Source of the DNA: Paenibacillus hemerocallicola | GTDB lineage: Bacteria > Bacillota > Bacilli > Paenibacillales > NBRC-103111 | Direction of reading: 5' to 3' | NCBI RefSeq assembly: GCF_006265175.1 | Contig: NZ_VDCQ01000053.1 | Span: 1-64,000 of the forward strand | Length of the DNA: 64,000 nt | Position numbers and translations under genes: made by a program | Shown: in pieces, positions 36,250 through 44,271 of the stretch | Position numbering within the stretch: the first letter of the stretch is position 1 | Layout of the letters: each line of letters begins with the position of its first letter | The notes under the pieces: model-generated | Told to the model about the DNA's origin: nothing | What the model saw: only the letters and a program-made list of their open reading frames with translations | Database searches by the model: none

Positions 36250-37536
36250 TTATTTGGTCTGCGTTTTCATCTTCTCGGTTTGGATCGCTTTATTGATTTC
36301 CTCGTCGAAGTCACGCAAGATCGTGTTCGAATCGGCCTCGCTCGTGAACAGCTTGGAGAAATTGACGGCTACGTTCGTCAGATGCTCGGCCCGCGGTGGT
36401 ATTGCCGGCGCATCCGGGTAGTAGTAAAGCGCTTTAACGTTTTTGCCCTTCCACTGCGGCAAGTCTTGGCCGAACGCTTTGCGTACCTCCGGATCGGCAA
36501 GGGGCGTACCGACCGCCTGCTTGGTCAGCTTCGTTTGGAATTCCGCGGATACGAGAAAGGCCATTACCTTGAAGGCTTCCTCCTTATGTTCCGACGTTGC
36601 GGAGAGGAACAAGGAGAGCGAGGCCGGCTTGAACCCCGTCTTCGGCTTTTGCGGCAATTCGGGCACCGAGACGAGGTCCCAGTCGAGCTCCGCACCCGCT
36701 TGGCTGATCGATCCCGAATCGAGAATCATTGCAACGGTGCCTTTGACGGAATCCGTGACGGGAACGAATTTATTGTTCGGAATTTCGCCGAACCTGCGCA
36801 AATTGTTAAACAACAGCTTCCATTCGTCCGTGTTCATCGCCGCCTTGTCTTCCTTGGCATTGAGCGGGTTCAGCGAAAGCTGGTTGTTGAGCAGAATGTT
36901 GTTGGGCAACGCCGTAAACCCGTTATAAGCCGCACCGGCGTCTGCCCGCGTCATCTTTTTCGCCAGCTCGTACGTTTCGTCCCAGGTCAGGCCGTCTTTC
37001 GGATAAGCCGCTCCGAACCGGTCGAACAAATTTTTGTTGTAGTAAAGCGCATACCGGTTCATCGTAAACGGAAGACCGTACAGCTTGCGCTCGCTGTTGG
37101 TCGAGTAGGCGTGGGCAAGCACATTCGGCTCGAAAGTTTCCGGCTTGAAGCCGTGAAGCTTGATCTGCTCCTGCAAGTCGACATGCAAGCCGAACTGCTT
37201 GATCGAGCTCACCGTGAAGGCGGTCGATTCGTAAATGATGTCCACCGGGGTTTGCCCGGTGACCCAGTCCGCGTATTCCATCCCTTTCTCTCTTTTGAAC
37301 AAATTAAGCGTAATATGAGGATATTTCTGCTTAACGGCCTCGACGATGCCCGCTTTCTCGAAATCCAGCGCCCCCGGCTGCGCATTGTACAGCGTCAGTG
37401 TAACCGGCTTGGCCGGCTTCGCTTCCGCTGTCTCCTTCTGTGCTCCCGAGCCTCCGTCACCCCCTTTTCCGCAACCGCTTACAATTGCAGCCGATACCAG
37501 AAAGCATGCAGCGGCTTTTCCCCATTTTGCCGTCAT
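36250..37536 (-). CDS. Extracellular solute-binding lipoprotein, paralogue 3
   Basis: 428 residues. The leader ends in AAIVSGCGKG (lipobox Cys 22). It has YPKDGLTWDETYELAKKMT and a C-terminal DSNTILRDFDEEINKAI, both shared with three other SBPs in the window. AGGAGGGG precedes the ATG. It is divergent from the LacI-type gene at 37749 and upstream of the FAD oxidoreductase gene, so it is probably controlled by that LacI protein. No permease gene is nearby. Confidence 0.92.
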   Translation of the reverse strand: MTAKWGKAAACFLVSAAIVSGCGKGGDGGSGAQKETAEAKPAKPVTLTLYNAQPGALDFEKAGIVEAVKQKYPHITLNLFKREKGMEYADWVTGQTPVDIIYESTAFTVSSIKQFGLHVDLQEQIKLHGFKPETFEPNVLAHAYSTNSERKLYGLPFTMNRYALYYNKNLFDRFGAAYPKDGLTWDETYELAKKMTRADAGAAYNGFTALPNNILLNNQLSLNPLNAKEDKAAMNTDEWKLLFNNLRRFGEIPNNKFVPVTDSVKGTVAMILDSGSISQAGAELDWDLVSVPELPQKPKTGFKPASLSLFLSATSEHKEEAFKVMAFLVSAEFQTKLTKQAVGTPLADPEVRKAFGQDLPQWKGKNVKALYYYPDAPAIPPRAEHLTNVAVNFSKLFTSEADSNTILRDFDEEINKAIQTEKMKTQTK

Positions 37537-37748
37537 ACCAAGCCCCTCCTCTTTGCATGTATGATGCGAGGACATGGTGAATTTCATCTGTTACTCATTA
37601 TAAGCGTCTTCCGGAACGCTTCCAGTTTCATTTTAGTTTAACGAAAAAAGCTTTTGGATCGCGGTTTTTTAAACAGGTTTAACGCTTTCCCGGGCAAGGA
37701 ATCAATGGTACGATGACGGTATACGATTTTTCATGCCGAGGTGGTTCC

Positions 37749-38789
37749 ATGCCCGTTATCAAACCGATTACGCTTCGCACGATAGCAAACGAGCTCGGAC
37801 TGACCGTCCAAACCGTATCCAAAGCTTTGAAGGGCCGGCCGGGGATGTCCGAGATGACCCGCCAGCAGATCGTTCAGACGGCGGAGAGGCTGGGCTATTT
37901 CACGAAAGAGCAAATTCGCAGCTTGAAGGCGGAGCATATCATTCCATATCCGCTCGAGCGGAAAAGGTTTCTGCTTATCCAGACGACGCAATCCGTCAGC
38001 TACTATCGGCTATTGTTGGCAGGGCTTTACGAGCGCTTCGCTTCCTTCGGCCATCATATCGAGGTAGTCATGCTGCCCGACCCGGTCAAGGAAAAAGCGA
38101 TGGACGAATGGATCGAGCGGCGCGGCCTCGCCTATGCGGACGGCTTGTTCATCGCGCCCAGCATTACCCCGAGAGAGTGGGAACCGAAGCTGCTTCGCCT
38201 GCCGCTGCCGAAAATTTTGCTGAGCTATCCCCCGCTTGGTACGAAAGTGGACAGCGTGATATGGGACATATACGAAGCGACGTTTCAAGCTGTCGCCTAC
38301 TTGCGGTCGCTCGGTCACACCAATATCATGTATGTGGGAGACACTCGTCAACAACGAGGGTATATTTTGCGCTGGCAGGCGTTTCTTCACGCCATGAACG
38401 AATTCGGCGCCCCTGTCGACCAGGCTGCTCATTCGATCGTACGAACAGCCCGTCCCGCGTGGCTGGAAGATTTATCGGAGAAGCTTGTCCGTTATACCCC
38501 GACAGCGATTATATGCGGAATCGATGGGGAGGTGCCGAGCGTCTATCAGCTATGCTTGCAGCTCGGGCTGCGCATCCCGGACGACATTTCCATGATCGGC
38601 CTGCTGAATGAACAACCCGACTCGCTGCCCCCTTTCACGATGCCGCTTCTCGCAATCCGCGAAACCGGCTATAGAGCCGCCGACCGGATGCTATGGCGCA
38701 TCGCCAACCCGGCCCTTCCGTATGAGCATATCCGCATTCAGGGCGAGCTTCACATCGGCGGCACCACTTCCGCCAACAAGCGGGAATAA
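37749..38789 (+). CDS. LacI-family transcriptional regulator, paralogue of 10769
   Basis: 346 residues. Helix-turn-helix LRTIANELGLTVQTVSKALK near residues 8-28, then a sensor domain. It shares with the protein at 10769 the hinge (SLKAEHIIPYPL vs SLNVDHIPLYPL) and the C-terminus DRMLWRIANPALPYEHIRIQ. ATG 37749 has GAGGTGG ahead. It is divergent from the SBP gene across about 210 bases, the classic place for an operator. Confidence 0.9.
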   Translation: MPVIKPITLRTIANELGLTVQTVSKALKGRPGMSEMTRQQIVQTAERLGYFTKEQIRSLKAEHIIPYPLERKRFLLIQTTQSVSYYRLLLAGLYERFASFGHHIEVVMLPDPVKEKAMDEWIERRGLAYADGLFIAPSITPREWEPKLLRLPLPKILLSYPPLGTKVDSVIWDIYEATFQAVAYLRSLGHTNIMYVGDTRQQRGYILRWQAFLHAMNEFGAPVDQAAHSIVRTARPAWLEDLSEKLVRYTPTAIICGIDGEVPSVYQLCLQLGLRIPDDISMIGLLNEQPDSLPPFTMPLLAIRETGYRAADRMLWRIANPALPYEHIRIQGELHIGGTTSANKRE

Positions 38790-38802
38790 ATGCTGCAACC
38801 AT

Positions 38803-39516
38803 CTAACTTTCCTTATCAATAGGCCGCTTCAATCCGTCCTCGTAAAAGTCGAGCATCAATTTGCCGTTCGTGCTCTTTACGGCATAGAACACATCCGCAA
38901 TGTTCTTCTCCCTCTTCTCCAATTCCGCTTCGAGCCAACGTCTCGATACGTCGTTATTGTTCAAGTTGTTTTCGATCAGTTGCCCGTCCATGATCAGTTC
39001 GATCGGAAAATCGACCGCGCCTTGTCCTTTTATGTGCATGTCCTTTTGGGTTAAGTTCCGGTAAGGCGGCTTTTTCAACACCGATAGTTTCCCGTTATTT
39101 TCCAAAATCGCATACTCGACTTCTTCCAGATCGAATATATCTTTCTCCCTCAGTGACTGGATAAGCGAATCCAAAGAGTATTTTACGTGCTTCATATTTT
39201 GCTCGAGAATTTTTCCGTTCTCGATCAATACGGTAGGCGAACCCGTAATCCACTTCCTCACCTTTCTGTTCCGGATCGATACGACCGAGATCGCGAACGA
39301 AGTGGCGGTGAACACGATGAGCGACAAAAACAAATACGGAGATTCGATTTTGGGGTTGAACGCCAGGTTGGCCGCTATGGCGCCTAATGTAATCCCCGTT
39401 ACGAAGTCGTGGAACGTCATGTTGGATAAAACCTGCTTGCCCAATATTCTGGCGATGACGAGAAGCGCGAAGAACGAAACGATCGTACGGAACAAAATAT
39501 TTATGTATTCATGCAT
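38803..39516 (-). CDS. YetF-like DUF421 membrane protein
   Basis: 237 residues. Three N-terminal membrane helices (about 7-26, 40-58, 66-84) precede a soluble part of about 150 residues with the YetF landmarks RNRKVRKWITGSPTVLIENG and PFKPPYRNLT-like LKKPPYRNLTQKD. YetF-type proteins are widespread in Bacilli, some in the spore inner membrane; their biochemical role is not settled. ATG 39516 has GGAGAG eight bases ahead. The stop is 13 bases past the convergent LacI-type stop. Confidence 0.9.
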   Translation of the reverse strand: MHEYINILFRTIVSFFALLVIARILGKQVLSNMTFHDFVTGITLGAIAANLAFNPKIESPYLFLSLIVFTATSFAISVVSIRNRKVRKWITGSPTVLIENGKILEQNMKHVKYSLDSLIQSLREKDIFDLEEVEYAILENNGKLSVLKKPPYRNLTQKDMHIKGQGAVDFPIELIMDGQLIENNLNNNDVSRRWLEAELEKREKNIADVFYAVKSTNGKLMLDFYEDGLKRPIDKES

Positions 39517-39659
39517 AAGCAACACTCTCCTACATGCCAGAATCAGGCAGCCCGCCGTAAGTTAGTATGTCTTGGAACGATCCTTTTCAGTCCGAAATTT
39601 GTTGGTTGCCGACAGTGAAGCGGAGGGATGCCGTCAAGCCCCCTCCTTCACAATTCAGT

Positions 39660-40133
39660 CTAGCCTTTGGCCATGTTCATTGTCAGCAAGTAGTTGTATT
39701 TGCTTGCATGCTTCAACTCATCCAAAATAATGCCATAGACCGTATCCTTGTAAATACCGGCAGGCAAGCCGAACCAGATGTTCCGGTATTTCTCCACCGC
39801 CGAAAGCTCTCCTTGCAGCGCCCGCTGCAAGCCTTCCGGGTAAGATTGAACCTTCGTATACTGCTCGTTGCTTATTCCCGTAATCTCGTGGCCGGTCAAA
39901 GCTCTGTACATCTCGCGAAACATCTTGTTATGACCGCGTTCGTCGTTGCGGATCGATTCGATAATCTTCGCCTGCTCTTGCGAAGGAGCCAGCTTGATCA
40001 GTTCATCGTAAAACAGTTCGTCGTTCCGCTCACCCTGTACCGCTTCCTTGATCATCTCCAGCGCCTGCGGCAAGCTCGTTGCCCATATAGGCATAAACTC
40101 GGCCCGCACCCAATACGGGTTCACCCAATACAT
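39660..40133 (-). CDS. Ferritin-like (rubrerythrin-type) di-iron protein
   Basis: 157 residues. Four helices carry the metal-ligand pattern E...ExxH twice: GERNDELFYDEL with IRNDERGHNKMF, and GELSAVEKYRNIW with ILDELKHASKYNYL. No rubredoxin Cys tail is present, so it is a rubrerythrin-core/YhjR-like protein, perhaps an oxygen-stress or spore-coat function. The start has AGGGAGGAACTGCG ahead. Confidence 0.85.
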   Translation of the reverse strand: MYWVNPYWVRAEFMPIWATSLPQALEMIKEAVQGERNDELFYDELIKLAPSQEQAKIIESIRNDERGHNKMFREMYRALTGHEITGISNEQYTKVQSYPEGLQRALQGELSAVEKYRNIWFGLPAGIYKDTVYGIILDELKHASKYNYLLTMNMAKG

Positions 40134-40347
40134 TCGCAGTTCCTCCCTGCCGATACTTTATACTCACATCTATATTCGCATCCGCCCATATCGGTTCCAT
40201 CGGCCAGCACCGCCTTAAGATGCCGACTTCTCGAAAACGGACATTCCGACCTCCCAACTGGTCTCGTTCGGTGATGTCGGAGCCGAACTCTGCGATGCTA
40301 CAATGGCGATGCAGCAAAAACAAAGCAACTATACAGGAGGAGATTGC

Positions 40348-40710
40348 ATGTCAGGGATACAGCCGTTCGTTAAGCGAATTTCCGAGATGGAAGGGTATGA
40401 GAAGGAAGGCGTCACGTTTTTGGAAGAGGCGGATGCAGAGACGCTGTCCGCAAACTACGTTCGGGTCCAGCGCGGACAATCCACTTCGGCGGGATACCAT
40501 GACGACGAAGAAGAAGTTTATGTTGTCACTGGCGGGAAGGGAACGATCATGCTGGCCGATCGGATAAGAGAGGTTCAGGCGGGGGACATGGTCTACATTC
40601 CAAGAAATACGTTTCATCAGGTAACATGCAATTCCGTGGAGCCGCTTGAATACATTTGCGTGGCCAATTGGCCCGACAGACCGGCCAAGCTCCAGCCGAT
40701 CCATCGTTAG
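40348..40710 (+). CDS. Small cupin-domain protein
   Basis: 120 residues. A single cupin barrel with the usual motifs: GYHDDEEEVYVVTGGKG (motif 1, where His/Glu are metal ligands) and PRNTFHQV (motif 2 His). ATG 40348 has a perfect AGGAGGAG box seven bases ahead. Such small cupins are often sugar- or metal-binding; the substrate is not known. Confidence 0.88.
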   Translation: MSGIQPFVKRISEMEGYEKEGVTFLEEADAETLSANYVRVQRGQSTSAGYHDDEEEVYVVTGGKGTIMLADRIREVQAGDMVYIPRNTFHQVTCNSVEPLEYICVANWPDRPAKLQPIHR

Positions 40711-40809
40711 AAAGCCCGTCGAATGACTCCGGTCACTGATTCGCCTGGGCTTATGCCACGGGAATGCGGCCATTTCGCTTCTGGCGTGATGGCCGTTAAC
40801 GCCGGGCTT

Positions 40810-41697
40810 TCAACGCTGTCCCCCGAATCCGTTCCGGGCGCTTCTTCTGTAGGCGGACGGAGAAAACCCGGTTTTGTTGCGAAAGACTTGTCCGAAGTTG
40901 CGCTGCAGGGAATACCCTACCCTCTCCGCAATGTCGCCAACGGCAAGGGGCGTCCTGACCAGCAAGTCCTTCGCGACTTCAATGCGCGTGTCCAGCAGCT
41001 TCTGCTTGAACGTCGTCTTGTATAACTCTTCAATGACACGACCTGTCTGTTTGGTGCTCAAATGCAATTGCTTGGCCAGCTCGGCGATGGTCAGCTGTTC
41101 GTCGTACCTGTCGAAGAAAGCGTCGATCAGGCTGCTTCTCATATCGTCTCGAATAGCCGCCGGCATCGTATAATCGGCGGTCGTTTCCGGGATCATCTCG
41201 CGGATCAGATCGGTCAGCAATAACGTGAACAGCGCTTGAATTCTCGAGTAGAAACCGACAGGGCGGCACTTGATTTCCCGATGAATGGCGCCGATCGTTT
41301 CAATCGGAATGGCACCGGTGTCTTTTCGAAAAAAAGACAATTGCTTCAAAACGCTCCGTATATGCTCCGTCTCGCTCGGTTCAGCGCAATGACCGCGGTC
41401 GCGAGCAGACGGCTCATCGAATGTAAATTGCAAATAACAACGGGTCAGCGGGTCTTCGCCGTTCGGTTTGATCGCATGGTAAACGCCCGGGCCGACCGCA
41501 TACCACGTATTTTGGCCGACGGTCAGCTCGGCGTTATTTATTAGCAGCGTGCCGGAGCCGCCGGTAATGAAATGAATTTCGTATACGGAGTGGTTGTGCT
41601 TGTCGGTACTGCGGTACATTGCCCGGTTGAAGCCGTCGTCCAGACTGATGTCAAAGCGCAAGGCTCCGATCGTCACCTGTAGATGGAAGCGCTGCAT
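40810..41697 (-). CDS. AraC-family transcriptional regulator
   Basis: 295 residues. N-terminal cupin sensor (HNHSVYEIHFITGGSGTLLI) and C-terminal double helix-turn-helix (TIAELAKQLHLSTKQTGRVI and VGDIAERVGYSLQRNFGQVF, closing FSPSAYRRSA). Start moved to the ATG that has AAGGAG 11 bases ahead. Divergent from the ceramidase-like gene at 41836, its likely target. Confidence 0.92.
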   Translation of the reverse strand: MQRFHLQVTIGALRFDISLDDGFNRAMYRSTDKHNHSVYEIHFITGGSGTLLINNAELTVGQNTWYAVGPGVYHAIKPNGEDPLTRCYLQFTFDEPSARDRGHCAEPSETEHIRSVLKQLSFFRKDTGAIPIETIGAIHREIKCRPVGFYSRIQALFTLLLTDLIREMIPETTADYTMPAAIRDDMRSSLIDAFFDRYDEQLTIAELAKQLHLSTKQTGRVIEELYKTTFKQKLLDTRIEVAKDLLVRTPLAVGDIAERVGYSLQRNFGQVFRNKTGFSPSAYRRSARNGFGGQR

Positions 41698-41835
41698 CGT
41701 TGGGTTCGCTCCTTGCCGCATGATATACAAGTCGAAATTGAAATGAGAATGGAACAATCGATTGTGTTTATTTTAACAAAAGAACGAAACCTATGCAGCC
41801 AAATATGTTGAACGGAACGTCAGGAGGAAATACGG

Positions 41836-43113
41836 ATGAAATTCGGAGTTGCCAAAGATTTGATCACGCCGGATTTGTTGACGCATATGGGCGGGTACGG
41901 ATCGTTTTTCGACAACTGCTTTCAGGGCATCCATGACGACCTGTACGTGCGGACGCTTCTGCTGGATGATGGAGTAAACCGTATGCTCATGATATCCCTG
42001 GATTTGTTGTTTCATGATTATGCCCTGACGGAAACAGTCAAAGATTATGCCCGGGAGAAATTCGCCATTGACCCCGATTACGTGTTCTTGTCCTACAGCC
42101 ATACGCACGGCGGCCCTGCCGTGAGAGGCTACGATGACTCCAGCCAGCATTCGGAGCCATATGAAGCTTTCCTGCTGCAGCGAATATGCAGCAGCATCAA
42201 CCGGGCTATGGTAAACCTGTTCGAGGGCACGATCGAACACGGAGCCATCGAAGGCGACTGGAATATTAACCGCCGCAGGATGGTAGGCGGCAAAATCGAG
42301 AACAAGCCGAATCCGGACGGAGAGAAGGACGACGGGCTGCATTTGCTGCGGATACGCAATCGAGTCGGGGACACCAAAGCCATTTTGGTTCATTATGCCT
42401 GCCATCCGGTTACCGTACGGGACACGATGTACATCTCCGGGGATTTCCCGGCGAGAGTTTGCCACCTTCTGGAGGCGGAGCTGTTCGGCAGTACGGCGAT
42501 ATTTTTCCAGGGAGCGGGGGGCAATGCCCGGCCGAAGATTACCGCCAAAGGCAGCGAATTCGCGACATGCACCTATGGAGACATGAACGAACTGTCCCTT
42601 TCCATCGCGCAGCGGATCAAGGACGCCCTTCACGCCTGCCATGTATTCTCTCCACTCGCCTTGCAGCTTGAGGCCAGACAATTTCAGATCCCGATCGAGA
42701 TAGAGCCTTTCTCCAAAGCGCATATTGAACGGATCGCCTTGGACGACAAATGCTTCCCCGGCACACGGCGCATCGCGTCCAAAGTACTCGAGCAGTACGA
42801 ACGCTTGCCGGATGAAGCATTGCTTCCCGCAGGTCTTGTCCGTCTGGCGGAGGGGCGTTATATGGCCTGGATGGGCGGCGAGCCCTGTTATGAAGTCAAG
42901 AAAAAGCTGGAAGCCGCGCTCGGCGTCGGGCGCCTGATCTTTGTCGGTTATATGGATTCAACCGCCTACATTCCCGATGACAGTATTATCGCGGAAGGCG
43001 GATACGAGGCGTCGGAATCCGCCTTGGAGTACGGGCTGAAGGGCGGCTTCAAGCCTGGCATCGACCGGAGGATCGCGGAAGCGTTCATGCGGCAACTGCG
43101 GAGCTTTGAATGA
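41836..43113 (+). CDS. Neutral ceramidase-like hydrolase
   Basis: 425 residues, close to the N-terminal catalytic domain of neutral/alkaline (non-lysosomal) ceramidase. Residues match the family's metal-binding phrases: SYSHTHGGP near residue 95 and VHYACHPVTV near residue 185, with FFQGAGGNARP in between. No signal peptide is visible and it is shorter than typical secreted ceramidases (over 600 residues). It may act on another amide in the cytosol. AGGAGGAAA lies five bases ahead of the ATG. Confidence 0.85.
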   Translation: MKFGVAKDLITPDLLTHMGGYGSFFDNCFQGIHDDLYVRTLLLDDGVNRMLMISLDLLFHDYALTETVKDYAREKFAIDPDYVFLSYSHTHGGPAVRGYDDSSQHSEPYEAFLLQRICSSINRAMVNLFEGTIEHGAIEGDWNINRRRMVGGKIENKPNPDGEKDDGLHLLRIRNRVGDTKAILVHYACHPVTVRDTMYISGDFPARVCHLLEAELFGSTAIFFQGAGGNARPKITAKGSEFATCTYGDMNELSLSIAQRIKDALHACHVFSPLALQLEARQFQIPIEIEPFSKAHIERIALDDKCFPGTRRIASKVLEQYERLPDEALLPAGLVRLAEGRYMAWMGGEPCYEVKKKLEAALGVGRLIFVGYMDSTAYIPDDSIIAEGGYEASESALEYGLKGGFKPGIDRRIAEAFMRQLRSFE

Positions 43114-43379
43114 CAGCGCGGGCTGAATCGCTTCATGCGTGATTCGCGCTTTGCATAGTCGGAACAATCGAATAAAGGTGATCTGCAGCACTTATTCTCG
43201 ATTCAAACGGTCATTTAAGGCTCCCCGCCAGTTGCCTGACATCCGCGAGGCGACTGGGCGCTTGCCTGGCGGGACTCGTACCGGCTCGTTATACCCGGTT
43301 CGGATAGGCGCGCAAACGCAAAAAAAGCCGGACGCGTGCCGTCCGACCTACTTCCATCGCCCGCATTTCCCGGGAAATG
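43114..43379. other. Intergenic region between ceramidase-like and phoP-like genes
   Basis: At 43114-43154 a hairpin pairs AGCGCG...GAATC with GATTC...CGCGCT and is followed by TTT, a likely terminator for the ceramidase-like gene. At 43319-43348 the minus strand has GTCGGACG-GCAC-GCGTCCGGC followed by TTTTTTT, the terminator of the phoP-like gene. The rest shows no gene. Confidence 0.6.
43319..43348 (-). terminator. Terminator of the phoP-like gene
   Basis: On the minus strand a stem GTCGGACG/CGTCCGGC (one T-G pair) is followed by TTTTTTT, about 30 bases past the stop codon at 43380. Confidence 0.85.
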
Positions 43380-44096
43380 TCATTTTTTGTTCGTATGAAT
43401 GACCAGTTTATAGCCCAAGCCGCGAATGGAGTCGATTTGGACCGTTTCCTGATTCATTTCCAGCTTTTTGCGGAGCGAGCTGACGTGGACGTCCACCGTA
43501 CGCTGTCCTCCGACATAATCGAAGCCCCAAACGACGTTCATCAAGTCGTCTCTCGATACGACGACGCCCGGTCTCTGCACCAAATACAGCAGCACCTCGA
43601 ATTCCTTCGGACGGAGCTGGATTTGTTCGCCGTTCAGGACGACTTCGTATTTTTCGGGATATATTTTCAAATCGGCCGCCTGGATCACTTTACCCGAATC
43701 CGGCTCATCGGCGATTGGCGCGCTCTCGGCTCCGGATCTACGCATGACTGCCGATACGCGGGCCAGCAATTCGGCGACCCCGAACGGTTTCGTAATATAG
43801 TCGTCGGCTCCCGCCTTCAAGCCTTGCACGACTTCTTCCTCCGCATTTCTTGCCGTTAAAATAATAACAGGCGTCTTGTCGCCCTTCTGGCGCAGCTTCG
43901 CCAACACCTCGAACCCGTTCATGCCGGGAAGCATAATATCGAGGATGATCAGATCGAACGAGCCTTGCTGGGCGGCTTGCAGCCCTTCCCCCCCGTGATC
44001 GACCAGCTTCGTCTGGTATCCTTCCTGCGACAAGTTGTACGATAGAAGTCTGGCTAGTGTCGGTTCGTCTTCGACAACGAGTATGTGTTTCGGCAT
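43380..44096 (-). CDS. phoP: Response regulator PhoP-like (OmpR/PhoB family)
   Basis: 238 residues. Receiver domain with DEP near residue 9, phospho-acceptor in IILDIMLPGMNGF (Asp about 53), LTARN and ITKPFG. Winged-helix domain with LRPKEFEVLLYLVQRPGVVV and GGQRTVDVHVSSLRKKLE. This pattern fits PhoP of PhoPR, the phosphate-starvation regulator in Firmicutes, and the neighbouring kinase is PhoR-like. AGGGGGAA lies six bases before the ATG. It follows the kinase gene, not the usual order. Confidence 0.88.
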   Translation of the reverse strand: MPKHILVVEDEPTLARLLSYNLSQEGYQTKLVDHGGEGLQAAQQGSFDLIILDIMLPGMNGFEVLAKLRQKGDKTPVIILTARNAEEEVVQGLKAGADDYITKPFGVAELLARVSAVMRRSGAESAPIADEPDSGKVIQAADLKIYPEKYEVVLNGEQIQLRPKEFEVLLYLVQRPGVVVSRDDLMNVVWGFDYVGGQRTVDVHVSSLRKKLEMNQETVQIDSIRGLGYKLVIHTNKK

Positions 44097-44148
44097 TGTC
44101 TTCCCCCTGCGCATCGTAATTTGTCCGCGCTACCCAAGCTTAACACAA

Positions 44149-44179
44149 GTTGTGGACGTTCCACAACGCCTGAAGGCGT
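44149..44179. promoter_or_regulatory. Two adjacent palindromes in the phoR-phoP gap
   Basis: GTTGTGGA-CGT-TCCACAAC (44149-44167) is followed directly by ACGCCT-GA-AGGCGT (44166-44179). They lie in the 175-base gap between the kinase stop and the response-regulator start and have no T-tract. They could be an operator for an internal promoter of phoP or an mRNA hairpin. Confidence 0.4.
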
Positions 44180-44271
44180 GGGATGATAGGTATTTCAAAC
44201 CGAAGCGCCACCCCGGCTATCGGAACTCTGCTCCGGATAGGGACTATTGCGCCGCCTGCCCTTTGTTGAAG

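Noticed and set aside
40767-40795. Hairpin CGGCCAT...ATGGCCG between the cupin and AraC genes as a terminator
   Set aside because: A 7-base stem with a 15-base loop and no T-tract; not convincing for either gene.
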